Origin: Gonocerus acuteangulatus
Lineage: Eukaryota; Arthropoda; Insecta; Hemiptera; Coreidae
DNA: 64,000 nt
Assembly (NCBI GenBank): GCA_946811695.1
Contig: OX328124.1
Span: forward strand, 89,832,196-89,896,195
Reading direction: 5' to 3'
Shown here: positions 43,134-47,156 of the stretch, in pieces
How positions within the stretch are numbered: the stretch's first letter is position 1
Layout: every line of letters starts with the position of its first letter
Notes under the pieces: model-generated
Database searches by the model: none
What the model saw: the letters and a program-made list of their open reading frames with translations, nothing else
What the model was told of the DNA's origin: nothing
Position numbers and translations under genes: made by a program

Positions 43134-46100
43134 AGAATCAAATTTGCAGCCTAGTCATGGAGTGCTTTAGCTTACACTTTAATGGTAACAGATGTGGGGC
43201 CTCTTTTTAAGACAGAAAAGTACTGAGTGTTAATACTTTAAATAATATTTTGTTTTGGGCGTTAATAGCCTAATTGTTGATACGCCGTTAAACACACACA
43301 CAAAAAAAAATATTTTGTTTCATAATGTTATAATTTGATATTTTCAAGTAAAATATAACTTTTCTAAACTTTATTATTGATTTTATTTCTAGGAGGAAAC
43401 AAACTTCAGTTCAGTTATAAAGCGGGTGGAGGACCACTTGGTGCGAGTGTTGAAACATCTCATAATTTGGCAGATGATAGGTGGCACTCTGTTGTTGTAG
43501 AAAGAAATAGGTATGGGAATATTCTTCATTTAGCATGTTTGTTTGGGTTTGGATGATTGTTTGTTGAGATTATGGATAAAATCATTACTACATCATGTTG
43601 TCCTCATGAATATTAATCACTAAATCTATATTAATTATTGAATAAGTTCTCGCTGTTTCTCGATAGAAGTTGTTATCAGAGCCTTTTTTATGTCTGACAA
43701 CGGTGTAGACATTTTAATTGTGGAGCTCCAACATTAGTCTTGAAGAAGTAGTATTTTTTCGGTTGAAGCGTAAACGTAACTGTCTGTAGTGTCCACATTG
43801 AATTTTGTATAAAAAAGATTTTAAAGAAAATATTACTACATTTTACAAAGATCTGGAGCTGAAGCATGTATAATTCTTGTGGAGAATTATCTTGAGCATG
43901 CCCTGGCAGAAACAATAAGCTGATAAGTTCAGAATAGAGACTCTAAAAATTGATTCGACATTGACTTAGCCGAATCCCAACTATACCTTGTCTTTGTATC
44001 TCTGCAACGGCTAACTATCTCCATCTTCACTAAAAATTGATTGTGATATTGATAATAACAAGCCCTCTACTGCGTTGATAGACGTTTGTAGGTAGATAAT
44101 TGGAAGGGATCAAAGTCCTTCATTGGACCCTACTGAAATGTAAACCAGTATCCCCCTCAGTAGAAGGTTCTCAGGAGCTAGAGAAATATTTTTCTTGGTC
44201 CAAAGATAAACATAGTTGTTAGTTTAAAATAAACCACTGTAATTTAGTAAAAAATAGTTTATTATTTTATATAAAGAATTTTATTTGTTTTAAAGAGTTG
44301 CAGGTCGAATAATAGTTGATGGTGCAATCAAATCAGAAGTTAAAGAACCTCCAGGTCCTGTCAGAGCTCTTCATCTTACATCACCTTTGGTTGTTGGTAT
44401 GTTAAAGTTGAATTATTTTTTCTTTTAAATTTTTTTTTTTTATATTAATCGTAAAACATTCCTAGTGTGTAAAAAATAGAAGTTAAAATGAAAAGAAAAA
44501 ACTATCTACAAAACTTCATTTAGAGATTTAAGACTTGAGATAATGGATTCAATCTACCCATGGGCAGCTCCAGTGAACCATAAACCCTAGCTACAGTGTA
44601 AGAAAGGAAAATGGAAGAAGTGGTGGCACTCTTTAGTGATAATTGAGATCATAGAATGACATCAATATCACCTTGGACATTGGAAAATAAAGATCTATTC
44701 ACACACATCATTCACCTCATGTCTCCATCTGTCTAGTATCAGCCATTAAAATATGTTTTCATGACGGTTCGGTAACTGAGTGGGACTGATGGTCTATTCA
44801 CACACATCAATCAATTCATAGTTCAGTCACTGTTCCGAAGTAGAACCTCCACAACGGCCAGTCTCAGGCAAAATATTGTTGAGAAAAAATTATCTTTTGA
44901 CAGTTCGGTAACTGAAGTGGGACTGATGGTTCCATATGGCCATTCCCACTTCAGTCACCGAACCGTCAAAATATAATTTATTTTCAATGATATTTTTTTT
45001 TACTGGTGATTTTGCTGGTGACAGTTCTGAATTGAAACAGTGGCTGAACTGTAACTTGACTGATGTGTGCGAATAGACCCTTAGTAACATTGGCATTAAC
45101 TGAACCCAAAACATACAAAAGGAAAGACTCATCATTAACTCTTTTTAACAGACAATATTTCAACAAATATTAAAAAAAAGAAAAAAGAAACACTACCTAA
45201 AAATACTCATAGAATGATCTAAAACTGGGAATGTTGGAGCTGCTGAGATTAGGAAATGCAATCCATTTTGTTGGAAACTATCTCCAACCTACAGGATATT
45301 TATAGCTGCACATTATGCCATTCTAATCTAAAGAATTTATTTATTTTTAATTTATAAATTGCTGTGATAATAAATAAATTGTGATTTAATGTTAGGTGGT
45401 TATATGCCTGAAGCAACATTTTGCATTGTAAACCAAAACACATTTCATATCATATTGCAGTTACTCATGTATATTAATACAAAGAAATAAATCTGGAGAA
45501 TCTATAGTAATTGAAATAAAATTCATACAATGGATTGATTCTACTTTCATATTGCAGGATCAACAGTTGAAGGTGGCGATGGATTCACTGGCTGCATTCG
45601 AGCTATGCTTGTTAATGGCCAACCAGTTGATTTGAGGTCTTATGCTGAACGAGGACTTTATGGTACTTTATTCATACAAATATCTTAGATATACATTGTA
45701 AAAGATAAATCTAGAATTATTTTGGGCCCTCTGGGTATTTCTGTATTATTTTGCAACCATTTTTAACTCTACCAAGAAATGTATTTACAAATTTTGCCCC
45801 AAAACTTTGGTAATCTTTCCAAGTATCCAAAGCTTATCTTTCTGGCATCTAAATATTGTCACCTTATCATTTTTAGCAATATATTTCCTGAAGATTTCAT
45901 TAAGTAAAACATTTTTGAAAATTAATTTTTCATTCTCTTTTATTTATTGAATATTCTTTATTTTACAGGAGTCAGCCCTGGTTGCGTAGGAAAATGCGAA
46001 AGCAATCCTTGTTTAAATAATGGAACTTGTCATGAAAAATATGATGGATACTGGTGTGATTGTCGTTGGACAGCTTTTAAAGGACCAATTTGTGCTGATG
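10109..46100 (+). CDS. Nrx-IV: Neurexin IV (CASPR-type septate-junction protein), gene extent in window, 3' end missing
   Basis: Nrx-IV is a single-pass membrane protein needed for pleated septate junctions and axon-glia contact, where it works with Contactin, Neuroglian and the 4.1 protein Coracle. Twenty-one coding exons, two of them alternative third exons, were placed by GT-AG borders, and all phases agree. Domain order: signal peptide (exon 1), discoidin/F5-8C (2, 3a or 3b, 4), LamG1 (5-7), LamG2 (8-10), EGF1 (11), fibrinogen-like region (12-15), LamG3 (16-19), EGF2 (20). This gives about 982 residues. Insect Nrx-IV is around 1280, so LamG4, the membrane segment and the 4.1-binding tail should lie downstream. 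Introns 1-19 carry many mobile elements, and intron 2 contains the whole AASDHPPT gene. The order and the presence of the fibrinogen-like region separate it from classical Neurexin-1. Confidence 0.95.
10173..11327. other. Nrx-IV intron 1
   Basis: An AT-rich intron without a recognised repeat family. The open frame at 10741-11028 shows no domain and is regarded as chance. Confidence 0.6.
11328..11423 (+). CDS. Nrx-IV: Nrx-IV exon 2: start of discoidin domain
   Basis: Acceptor ttttgcag, donor GTTTGT. It encodes DYYECNEPLLESAQLSATSS and then LRGRGPEHARLD, the conserved first strand of the F5/8C domain with its first Cys. It enters and leaves in phase 1, so the next exon must supply two bases before its first full codon. 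Confidence 0.93.
11821..11895. promoter_or_regulatory. Perfect 14 bp inverted repeat upstream of AASDHPPT
   Basis: GTTGGCTATCACTT at 11821-11834 is the exact complement of AAGTGATAGCCAAC at 11882-11895. With one bulged base the stem extends a further three pairs. The loop is about 44 nt, and the repeat ends 53 nt before the start codon. It could be a 5' UTR hairpin, a protein site or the remains of a small insertion. A CTGCTTCAG string inside the loop could also act as a splice acceptor. Confidence 0.5.
11949..12788 (+). CDS. AASDHPPT: 4'-phosphopantetheinyl transferase (AASDHPPT type), intronless
   Basis: This enzyme moves the 4'-phosphopantetheine arm from coenzyme A to a serine of carrier proteins: cytosolic fatty acid synthase, mitochondrial acyl carrier protein and aminoadipate-type enzymes. 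The 279-residue frame shows the Sfp-type signatures in order: FNVSHQGRYVVFAG near 95-108, GVDVMEMD (116-123) with the Mg-binding Asp, FAPEEW (141-146), and FYRFWCLKESYVKATG (162-177) with the W-x-x-KE-x-x-x-K core. Human AASDHPPT is about 309 residues, so it looks full length. ATG 11949 is chosen because MAEKL is the first Met before conserved sequence; the frame is open to 11901 without another ATG. The gene has no introns and sits on the same strand inside Nrx-IV intron 2, which suggests a retrogene or nested-gene origin. All key motifs are intact. Confidence 0.95.
   Translation: MAEKLCAARWVFDCFSWNPNHSELTVALSAIQSEEKERIGKFVFMKDAKSSLAGRLLMRKFICHASGIPWNEVRISRDSHEKPFFESSLSPKIHFNVSHQGRYVVFAGEVDRGPIGVDVMEMDYKGGKTLSEFFRLMYRNFAPEEWQVIKESVDAKRQIEMFYRFWCLKESYVKATGTGITIDLRTIVFKVNSKVLTREDYVTDTVLYLNGIKQKQWEFHETLIDENHCVCVALIREVDDFTIKKIPLHFLNIDELLDDCKQIIPFDSKFCNDFLNKST
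12789..14575. other. AASDHPPT 3' region and intron sequence
   Basis: No further gene. It must contain the AASDHPPT 3' UTR; possible AATAAA-like strings are present but the site is not resolved. T-rich runs are frequent. A SINE tail hairpin lies at 13935-13982. The rest is AT-rich and unassigned. Confidence 0.5.
13935..13982 (+). mobile_element. SINE/LINE tail relic with terminal hairpin
   Basis: The stem GGTGC (13935-13939) pairs with GCACC (13960-13964) around a TAATGACC... loop, followed by an A-rich end. It matches the tail hairpin of the full SINE at 29171-29351, with compensating changes in the stem. Confidence 0.55.
14576..14710 (+). mobile_element. GCGCGGTT repeat family, copy a (fragment)
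   Basis: It begins TTTTAGCGCGGTTACTCCC, with a small hairpin GTTACTCCC...GGGGGAGAACC, then GACCTCACGACGCAATCCGG and the CCCTATAGATCACGAAAATA motif. It is the 5' end of the uncharacterised repeat family found again at 14965, 17847, 24100 and 31476. Confidence 0.6.
14965..15690 (+). mobile_element. GCGCGGTT repeat family, copy b
   Basis: It starts TAGCGTGGTTCATCC with the hairpin ending AGGGAGGAACCC, then GACCTCATGGCGCAATCCGG. It continues through the shared middle (ACACTTTTTATAAG, AACGAATGAAA) to the segment near 15540-15680, which is found inverted in copy e. The ends are less clear than in copies c and e. No coding frame. Confidence 0.6.
16309..16505 (+). CDS. Nrx-IV: Nrx-IV alternative exon 3a (discoidin)
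   Basis: Acceptor tttttgtag, donor AAG|GTGATC. The 197 nt exon enters in phase 1 and leaves in phase 0. After a split Asp codon it encodes SSAWTASTSDFDQALIIDLG, then DVKRVKAIATQGSPISNDYT and EEYSIFYGTNGLDYAAYKGT to VK. It aligns without gaps with exon 3b, with about 21 of 66 residues identical, including SAW, DLG, K-x-V, ATQG and EY-x-x-x-Y. The frame stays open past the donor to a TAA at 16602, so retention of the intron would give a secreted truncated protein. Either this exon or 3b, but not both, preserves the reading frame. Confidence 0.85.
16506..16625 (+). promoter_or_regulatory. ACTAAC (STAR-type) motifs downstream of exon 3a
   Basis: ACTAAC occurs at 16541-16546, with a TAAT half-site 11 nt further on, and again at 16604-16609. 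This matches the bipartite element bound by STAR proteins (HOW in flies, Quaking in vertebrates). HOW is known to control Nrx-IV exon choice in Drosophila. In such AT-rich DNA single hits are common, so the spacing and location are the main support. Confidence 0.4.
16510..19697. other. Nrx-IV intron between alternative exons 3a and 3b
   Basis: About 3.2 kb. It holds the STAR-type motifs, a run of 10 G near 17023, repeat copy c (17847-18583) and a CTGAAGTGGCA...GTGTGAAAC motif near 19485. Open frames at 16753-17178 and 17250-17556 show no domains. Confidence 0.6.
17847..18583 (+). mobile_element. GCGCGGTT repeat family, copy c (both ends present)
   Basis: It starts TTAGCGCGGTTCCTCCC with a strong hairpin (CGGTTCCTCCCT paired with AGGGAGGAACC) and ends CTGCGAGTCGGACTT. 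The subterminal strings AGCGCGGTTCC (left) and GAACCGTGCT (right) are inverted. A (TA)n tract sits inside at about 17990-18040. Copy e at 31476-32513 has the same ends but is about 300 bp longer. No coding frame. Confidence 0.65.
19698..19894 (+). CDS. Nrx-IV: Nrx-IV alternative exon 3b (discoidin)
   Basis: Acceptor gatgtag, donor GAG|GTATAT, 197 nt, the same phases as exon 3a. It encodes GESAWSPDGDTYYQFLTADL, then GSRKQVHWLATQGRAGTLEY and VTEYIVQYSDDGQQWKTVTD, ending PSGHAE. This form looks more like the usual CASPR discoidin sequence than 3a does. The acceptor has almost no pyrimidine tract, and several other AGs lie within 46 nt upstream. A competing in-phase acceptor at 19684-19685 would add four residues. 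Confidence 0.88.
22640..23400 (-). repeat. Minisatellite shared with the Helitron in intron 20
   Basis: Four units of about 125 bp carry GGTGTGAATTTGTATAAGGA, CAAACATACAGACAGACAGC and GCCAAGTTTGGTCAAAA. They are the reverse complement of the repeats inside the Helitron-like element at 60775-61669. The array is bracketed by two copies of a segment reading CATTTGATACCCCACAT (near 22690 and 23326), about 640 bp apart. Confidence 0.7.
23547..24015. repeat. Two-copy tandem repeat, period about 236 bp
   Basis: Two nearly identical units each contain GATTTTCGATC, CTTATATCTC, GAAACTATTCGATGTAGAAT and GGCTGGAACTTGGCCTGGCG (GGCCGG in the second). The function is unknown. The unit looks like the terminus of a dispersed element repeated in tandem. 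Confidence 0.75.
24100..24410 (+). mobile_element. GCGCGGTT repeat family, copy d (internal fragment)
   Basis: It shares the family's middle section: TGGTCCGATTTTG, TTGGTACAAAAAT, AAAAAAATCATAGCGC, CTACACTTTTTAAACG and AACGAATGAAA. The characteristic hairpin start is missing. Confidence 0.5.
24420..24640 (-). pseudogene. LINE reverse transcriptase relic (jockey-like)
   Basis: On the minus strand the frame reads GVPQGSVLGPVLFILY, then ADDTAILS within MATYADDTAILSSHP. These are the conserved RT motifs ahead of and at the catalytic YADD box of non-LTR retrotransposons. Only the palm segment remains, flanked by unrelated repeats, so the copy is dead. Confidence 0.8.
25359..25500 (+). CDS. Nrx-IV: Nrx-IV exon 4: end of discoidin domain
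   Basis: Acceptor ctctgtag, donor GTAATT; enters in phase 0, leaves in phase 1. It encodes MFKGNIDAQNTRRNTFDVPI, then IAQWIRINPTRWLDRISLRL and ELYGCDY. The IARYVRI-like strand and LYGC with the closing Cys are classic for the C-terminal part of F5/8C domains. Confidence 0.95.
25558..25658. mobile_element. Head-to-head Helitron-type termini
   Basis: The left end reads ACTATCTGACCCGGCGAACT, the reverse complement of a Helitron-style 3' end. The right end reads GGGACACCGGGTCAGCTAGT, a Helitron 3' terminus (CTAGT). The two form an inverted pair around about 60 bp of AT-rich sequence. Confidence 0.5.
25856..26326 (-). pseudogene. Internally deleted Helitron Rep/helicase gene
   Basis: The open frame joins two distant parts of a Helitron protein. 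The N-terminal MPPIRRRTNLGRTTQ with a charged Glu/Arg-rich stretch is typical of the Rep start. The C-terminal LTINKSQGQSL, GQLYVACFRVG and ALFVYTSG match the last PIF1-helicase motifs. The whole Rep nuclease and most of the helicase are missing, yet the frame stays open for 156 codons. It is a non-autonomous derivative, probably ending at the terminus near 25558. Confidence 0.75.
26597..27995. mobile_element. piggyBac-like non-autonomous element
   Basis: TTAA lies at both borders (26593-26596 and 27996-27999). The tips are CCCTTAGAATGCTA on the left and, inverted, CCCTTTCCATGCTA on the right (11 of 14 match). TTAA targets and CCCT tips are hallmarks of piggyBac. The right end carries three copies of the palindrome ACGAATATATTCGT with GCACTCTGAG or GCACTCAGAG between them. 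No transposase frame is visible; the frame at 27578-27766 has no match I recognise. Confidence 0.6.
27356..27400 (+). mobile_element. SINE tail relic with terminal hairpin
   Basis: GTCGCTAATGGCCTAGATGT through GCGCC (27384-27388) and an A-rich end match the tail of the SINE at 29171-29351. Confidence 0.6.
28240..28692 (-). mobile_element. Two tandem Helitron-like 5' ends
   Basis: Two copies of about 200 bp (28240-28430 and 28500-28692) share ACCCGAAAAGTGTTG, CCATCCTCGTAGTTCAAGGA, GCGAAATCGGTTCAG and CTTACCAACACATTTAG. Read on the minus strand each begins TCTATTATATAAAAATGAAT, a form typical of Helitron 5' termini. Confidence 0.55.
28726..28929 (+). CDS. Nrx-IV: Nrx-IV exon 5: LamG1 start
   Basis: Acceptor aatttag, donor GTGAGT; phase 1 in, phase 1 out. 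It encodes VAENLYFNGSSLVKWNLHPD, then a LamG strand series SLRFRLKTSYADGILLYSRG and YIALQMRQNRLILNMDL. The F-x-F-K-T...G-L-L-Y-S pattern is diagnostic of laminin G domains. Confidence 0.95.
29171..29351 (+). mobile_element. Complete tRNA-derived SINE with 13 bp target duplication
   Basis: The tRNA-like head has an A-box region (TGGTCTAATGGCTAG) and a B box (GGTTCGATTCC). A short body contains the inverted pair AATTTTA...TAAAATTCC, then comes the tail hairpin GGCGC/GCGCC (29305-29333) and a poly-A end. A perfect 13 bp repeat ATACTAACAAAGT lies at 29158-29170 and 29352-29364. It inserted in Nrx-IV intron 5 on the gene's own strand. Confidence 0.9.
29410..29994. mobile_element. Fold-back MITE in intron 5
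   Basis: The left tip GATCGTCTCCAAGTGCCTGG and the right tip (inverted) CATCCCCAAGTGTCCGGAGC pair. Inner arms pair again (AATAGGAATACATT with AATGTATTCCTATT), and the centre pairs ACAATCAGTGGTG with its complement. There is no coding frame and no clear target duplication. A third ATACTAACAAAG string sits just left of the tip. Confidence 0.6.
30185..30351 (+). CDS. Nrx-IV: Nrx-IV exon 6: LamG1 middle
   Basis: Acceptor ttttctag, donor GTATTT; phase 1 in, phase 0 out. It encodes GSGLTTSLSVGSLLDDNLWH, then DVVISRNRRDIVFSVDRVMI and KGKVKGEYTRLDLNRE. The L-D-D-x-x-W-H-x-V pattern is the LamG core. Confidence 0.95.
31476..32513 (-). mobile_element. GCGCGGTT repeat family, copy e (longest)
   Basis: It is inverted relative to copies a-c. 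The left edge reads AAAGTCCGACTCGCAGGAAC, and near it lies TTAGCGCGGTTCC. The right edge reads GGGAGGAACCGCGCTAA, preceded by the usual hairpin. It includes the middle sections of copies b, c and d. About 1038 bp, with no coding frame above background, so it is probably a non-autonomous element. Confidence 0.65.
32793..33048. mobile_element. hAT-type MITE, TIR CAGGGCCGCCACAT
   Basis: A 256 bp, GC-richer element with exact terminal repeats CAGGGCCGCCACAT and ATGTGGCGGCCCTG. A perfect 8 bp duplication ATAATATT lies at 32785-32792 and 33049-33056. Confidence 0.88.
33548..33733 (+). CDS. Nrx-IV: Nrx-IV exon 7: LamG1 end
   Basis: Acceptor atttcag, donor GTAGGT; 62 codons, phase 0 both ends. It encodes MYIGGVPIAQEGLVISQNYT, then GCIENLYFNST and the LYSCP end. 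The F-x-G-C-I-x-N motif with its Cys closes the LamG domain. Confidence 0.95.
34390..35640 (-). pseudogene. LINE relic: RT C-terminus, RNase H and CCHC knuckle
   Basis: Two overlapping minus-strand frames (35237-35590 and 34390-35295) are joined by a frameshift. The upstream part has KIDHGSIVYGSA and ETGIPPLLGG, typical of the region after RT in jockey/I-type LINEs. The downstream part is an RNase H with YTDGSHTS, SAEL and CTDSKSAL (first three acidic residues kept; the last looks lost), then WIPGHRG. A C-x2-C-x8-H-x4-C knuckle (CLTC...HIIEEC) follows. The copy is inactive. Confidence 0.85.
35771..35870. repeat. Tandem duplication of the start of Nrx-IV exon 8
   Basis: AACCTAATGTCATTCCAGTT at 35771 and onward is repeated at 35824 as AACCTAATGTAATTCCAGTT. 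The period is 53 bp, with about 47 bp matching closely. The first copy is intronic, and its end (CATCATCTTGTGTTTCAG) serves as the acceptor of exon 8. In the second copy the matching bases are coding. Confidence 0.85.
35823..35984 (+). CDS. Nrx-IV: Nrx-IV exon 8: LamG2 start
   Basis: Acceptor tgtttcag, donor GTATTT; 54 codons, phase 0. It encodes EPNVIPVTFLTPSSYVKLKG, then FNVSLAFRSYEGNGLVLYHK. The F-x-F-R-x...G-L-V-L-Y pattern marks LamG2. Confidence 0.95.
35985..36700. other. Nrx-IV intron 8
   Basis: AT-rich intron with an A-rich run near 36541-36562. I see no gene or identifiable repeat. Confidence 0.6.
36701..36917 (+). CDS. Nrx-IV: Nrx-IV exon 9: LamG2 middle
   Basis: Acceptor tctttaag, donor GTAAGA; phase 0 in, phase 1 out. 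It encodes LYLEEGKLKVEIETEASPLA, then FDDGQWHYIILTISKDSLIL and TTGAYYMIG. The D-G-x-W-H core of LamG is present. Confidence 0.95.
37168..37259 (+). CDS. Nrx-IV: Nrx-IV exon 10: LamG2 end
   Basis: Acceptor tttttag, donor GTAAGT; phase 1 in, phase 0 out. It encodes GGVYSKSGFVGCMKMINIDG and ends TDWTTD. GFVGCM-x-x-I closes LamG2. Confidence 0.93.
37260..37743. other. Nrx-IV intron 10
   Basis: A 484 bp intron; no gene, no clear repeat. Confidence 0.6.
37744..37903 (+). CDS. Nrx-IV: Nrx-IV exon 11: EGF-like domain 1
   Basis: Acceptor ttttag, donor GTATAT; phase 0 in, phase 1 out. After EYCCPGQIVFASCQMIDR it encodes a six-Cys EGF module: [33 protein letters not shown]. No calcium-binding signature is apparent. 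Confidence 0.95.
37987..38112 (+). CDS. Nrx-IV: Nrx-IV exon 12: start of fibrinogen-like region
   Basis: Acceptor ccttccag, donor GTAATT; phase 1 both ends. It encodes LSCQSYRNAHPVGEKAELKV and SGPLPSFPVTCEFY. The CEF/Y step is shared with CASPR proteins and fibrinogen-type folds. Confidence 0.93.
38113..39470. other. Nrx-IV intron 12
   Basis: It contains a (TA)n/(TG)n microsatellite (about 38630-38700) and MITE copy 2 (38778-39048). A CCTGATGAAGGCAGTAGCC string lies near 39142. The rest is AT-rich and unassigned. Confidence 0.6.
38778..39048 (-). mobile_element. hAT-type MITE, TIR CATGGGMGTATATA, copy 2
   Basis: A 271 bp element, inverted relative to copy 1 at 7980. It starts CATGGGAGTATATAGAAAA and ends TTATATAAGCCCATG. 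A perfect 8 bp duplication TCAACAGT lies at 38770-38777 and 39049-39056. It includes a long G run followed by CTGCAGCCCCCC. Confidence 0.85.
39471..39674 (+). CDS. Nrx-IV: Nrx-IV exon 13: fibrinogen-like region
   Basis: Acceptor tattttag, donor GTAAGG; phase 1 both ends. It encodes GDGRTVTVVHHTNEESSTID and, later, YEANLQQLETLTNRSKSCSQ then YIYFSCRNAKLL. The Y-x-A-x-x-x-Q-L-x-x-L...S-x-x-C-x-Q pattern is CASPR-specific. Confidence 0.95.
39762..39917 (+). CDS. Nrx-IV: Nrx-IV exon 14: fibrinogen-like region
   Basis: Acceptor ctttttag, donor GTAAAT; phase 1 both ends. It encodes FSWWVSRNNQKMDYWGGSVP, then a Cys-rich CNCGLMGKCVD...WCNCDA. The WGG-x-x-P-G-S-x-K-C-x-C-G motif is diagnostic of CASPR/Nrx-IV. 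Confidence 0.95.
40235..40381 (+). CDS. Nrx-IV: Nrx-IV exon 15: end of fibrinogen-like region
   Basis: Acceptor aattttag, donor GTTTGT; phase 1 both ends. It encodes WIADEGELTDKHELPVSQLR, then FGDTGGP and LGPLRCEGD. D-x-G-x-L-x-x-K-x-x-L-P-V is highly conserved in this family. Confidence 0.95.
40698..40868 (+). CDS. Nrx-IV: Nrx-IV exon 16: LamG3 start
   Basis: Acceptor tttttcag, donor GTAATG; phase 1 both ends. It encodes VVTFRITDASIELPTFDMGH, then VYLEFKTTLPNSVIIHSKGP and YIKLELI. This is a standard LamG opening. Confidence 0.95.
41354..41517 (-). mobile_element. tRNA-Leu-like SINE relic
   Basis: On the minus strand it reads GGAGCCCCGGTGGCTGTGAG with TTAAGGCGT, a TTAA-containing anticodon-like loop, and a B box GGTTCGATTTCC. 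The layout resembles a type II (Leu/Ser) tRNA head. It then runs into non-tRNA body, so it is not a tRNA gene. Confidence 0.6.
41650..43075 (-). mobile_element. LTR-retroelement relic: three PBS-like repeats and one LTR
   Basis: CCACGTTGGG-type strings followed by CCATTTAAATG or CCAATTTAAATG recur near 41660, 41740 and 42205. On the minus strand they read TGGC...CCAACGTG, a primer-binding-site form. To the right, about 42230-43075 looks like an LTR. It ends TATATCATTACA before an ATATAT run, exactly as the LTR at 54324 does. It also holds a threefold repeat of CTCGGGAAGATA-type units near 42690-42775. No coding frame; the left LTR is missing. Confidence 0.5.
43080..43130. repeat. (TA)n microsatellite
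   Basis: Pure TA run directly beside the LTR relic. Confidence 0.95.
43258..43312 (+). mobile_element. SINE tail relic with terminal hairpin
   Basis: GGCGT (43258-43262) pairs with ACGCC (43282-43286) around TAATAGCCTAATTGTTGAT, then an A-rich end. The stem differs from the 29305 copy by a compensated pair. Confidence 0.6.
43393..43510 (+). CDS. Nrx-IV: Nrx-IV exon 17: LamG3 middle
   Basis: Acceptor atttctag, donor GTATGG; phase 1 in, phase 2 out. It encodes GGNKLQFSYKAGGGPLGASV and NLADDRWHSVVVERN. D-D-x-x-W-H is the LamG core. Confidence 0.95.
43511..44295. other. Nrx-IV intron 17
   Basis: No gene. The stretch near 43980-44020 (CCCAACTATACCTTG, CAACGGCTAACTATCTCC) resembles part of the fold-back repeat at 3690-3740, so it is probably a relic of that family. 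Confidence 0.45.
44296..44396 (+). CDS. Nrx-IV: Nrx-IV exon 18: LamG3
   Basis: Acceptor tttaaag, donor GTATGT; phase 2 in, phase 1 out. It encodes VAGRIIVDGAIKSEVKEPPG then PVRALHLTSPLVV, the strand pair before the glycine-rich turn of LamG3. Confidence 0.92.
44690..45080. mobile_element. Inverted-repeat MITE in intron 18
   Basis: The left arm GGTCTATTCACACACATCAA with TAGTTCAGTCACTGTT pairs with the right arm near 45000-45080 (inverted GGGTCTATTCGCACACATCA with CAGTTCAGCCACTG). CAGTTCGGTAACTGA-type strings recur inside, and a further partial tip lies at 44693. The target duplication is not resolved. Confidence 0.6.
45558..45662 (+). CDS. Nrx-IV: Nrx-IV exon 19: LamG3 end
   Basis: Acceptor tattgcag, donor GTACTT; phase 1 both ends. 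It encodes GSTVEGGDGFTGCIRAMLVN, then GQPVDLRSYAERGLY. GFTGCIR-x-x-x-V-N-G is the classic LamG ending. Confidence 0.95.
45969..46100 (+). CDS. Nrx-IV: Nrx-IV exon 20: EGF-like domain 2
   Basis: Acceptor tttacag, donor GTGAGT; phase 1 both ends. It encodes GVSPGCVGKC, then the EGF module C-ESNP-C-LNNGT-C-HEKYDGYW-C-D-C-RWTAFKGPI-C-AD. This is the last Nrx-IV exon that can be read in the window. LamG4 and the membrane anchor are still to come. Confidence 0.95.
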
Positions 46101-46249
46101 GTGAGTTGCTTTACTATTTCCTTGGTGCTTAATTAATGGATTCAAATTATTCTCTTCCATTTACTGTTTAATTTATTTTGCACTTTATAATAATAAACCT
46201 TACTACTCTTGATTAAAAAAGTCCGTCATGCTGGAGCTGCATGACGGAT

Positions 46250-46450
46250 TGGAGCTGCTTCCTCAGAATTGGGTAGGGTCAAGTGCATTGCTGAATAACT
46301 TGCTTAAAATAACCTATATAGATAAATAAAATAAAAGTCCATAACACAGGAGCTGCATAACTAAGCACTTTCCTCAGAATTGGGTAGTGTCGAGTGCATT
46401 CCTGAATAATTTGCATAAAATAACCTATATTAGATAAATAAAATAAAAAC
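46250..46450. repeat. Two-copy tandem repeat, period about 110 bp
   Basis: CCTCAGAATTGGGTAG, GTGCATT, CTGAATAA and AAAATAACCTATAT recur in both units (46261-46336 and 46372-46450). Confidence 0.7.
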
Positions 46451-47079
46451 ATAAATTGTTCTACTCTTTTGCATTTTTTATGAGCAGCTGTTTCAATTAT
46501 TAACTTTCTAATTAATTTCCTTCCAGAGTTTTGTGTATGCGGGGTACTACACGACGTAATAAATACACAAAGCTTCACATTTTGATCTATTGATCTTGAT
46601 GAGTTTCGCGAACCTACGTTTGGCGGAAGAATTCAATTCAAACATAGTACAAAGTAACACCCCCCCTTCAGATAGACCGATTTAGTTCATTTTCATATCA
46701 CTTCTTTCTTATTAAATACCCGGGACGTATAAAGAGTTTTGTTACAATAAAACAGAAATTACGACCGGTATAAGGAAATTAGTAATTTCTGTCCGGAGTA
46801 AACCCTCCCTTCTAGTTAACCGATTTAGTTTATTTTTATAACAAATTTTCTCTTCAGTTGACCACAACGAATACCGAGTTTCGTTAAAATATAACAACAA
46901 TTATGGCTGGTATTGGCAAATAACTACTTTGGCTCCGGAGTAAACCCGCCTTCCGGATGGACCAATTTTGTTGATTAACGAACTCGATCAATCGTTTGAC
47001 GGGGGAATACTACATACCAAGTTTCGTGGCGAAAAAACAAAAAAAACTCTGGCCTGTATCGTGTTAACGGACACATATA

Positions 47080-47154
<75 letters not shown>
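47080..47154. repeat. (TA)n microsatellite
   Basis: About 70 bp of TA repeats just left of the LINE relic. Frames across it spell Ile-Tyr repeats and are not genes. Confidence 0.95.

Positions 47155-47156
<2 letters not shown>

Larger units (their letters stand above)
40869..43392. other. Nrx-IV intron 16
   Basis: It contains a tRNA-like SINE (41354-41517, minus), an LTR-retroelement relic with three primer-site-like repeats (41650-43075), a (TA)n tract, and a SINE tail hairpin (43258-43312). T-rich stretches fill 41860-42080. Confidence 0.6.

Noticed and set aside
46517..46560. Nrx-IV exon start at the TTCCTTCCAG acceptor
   Set aside because: The frame that would follow is short, has no LamG features, and meets a stop within about 20 codons.
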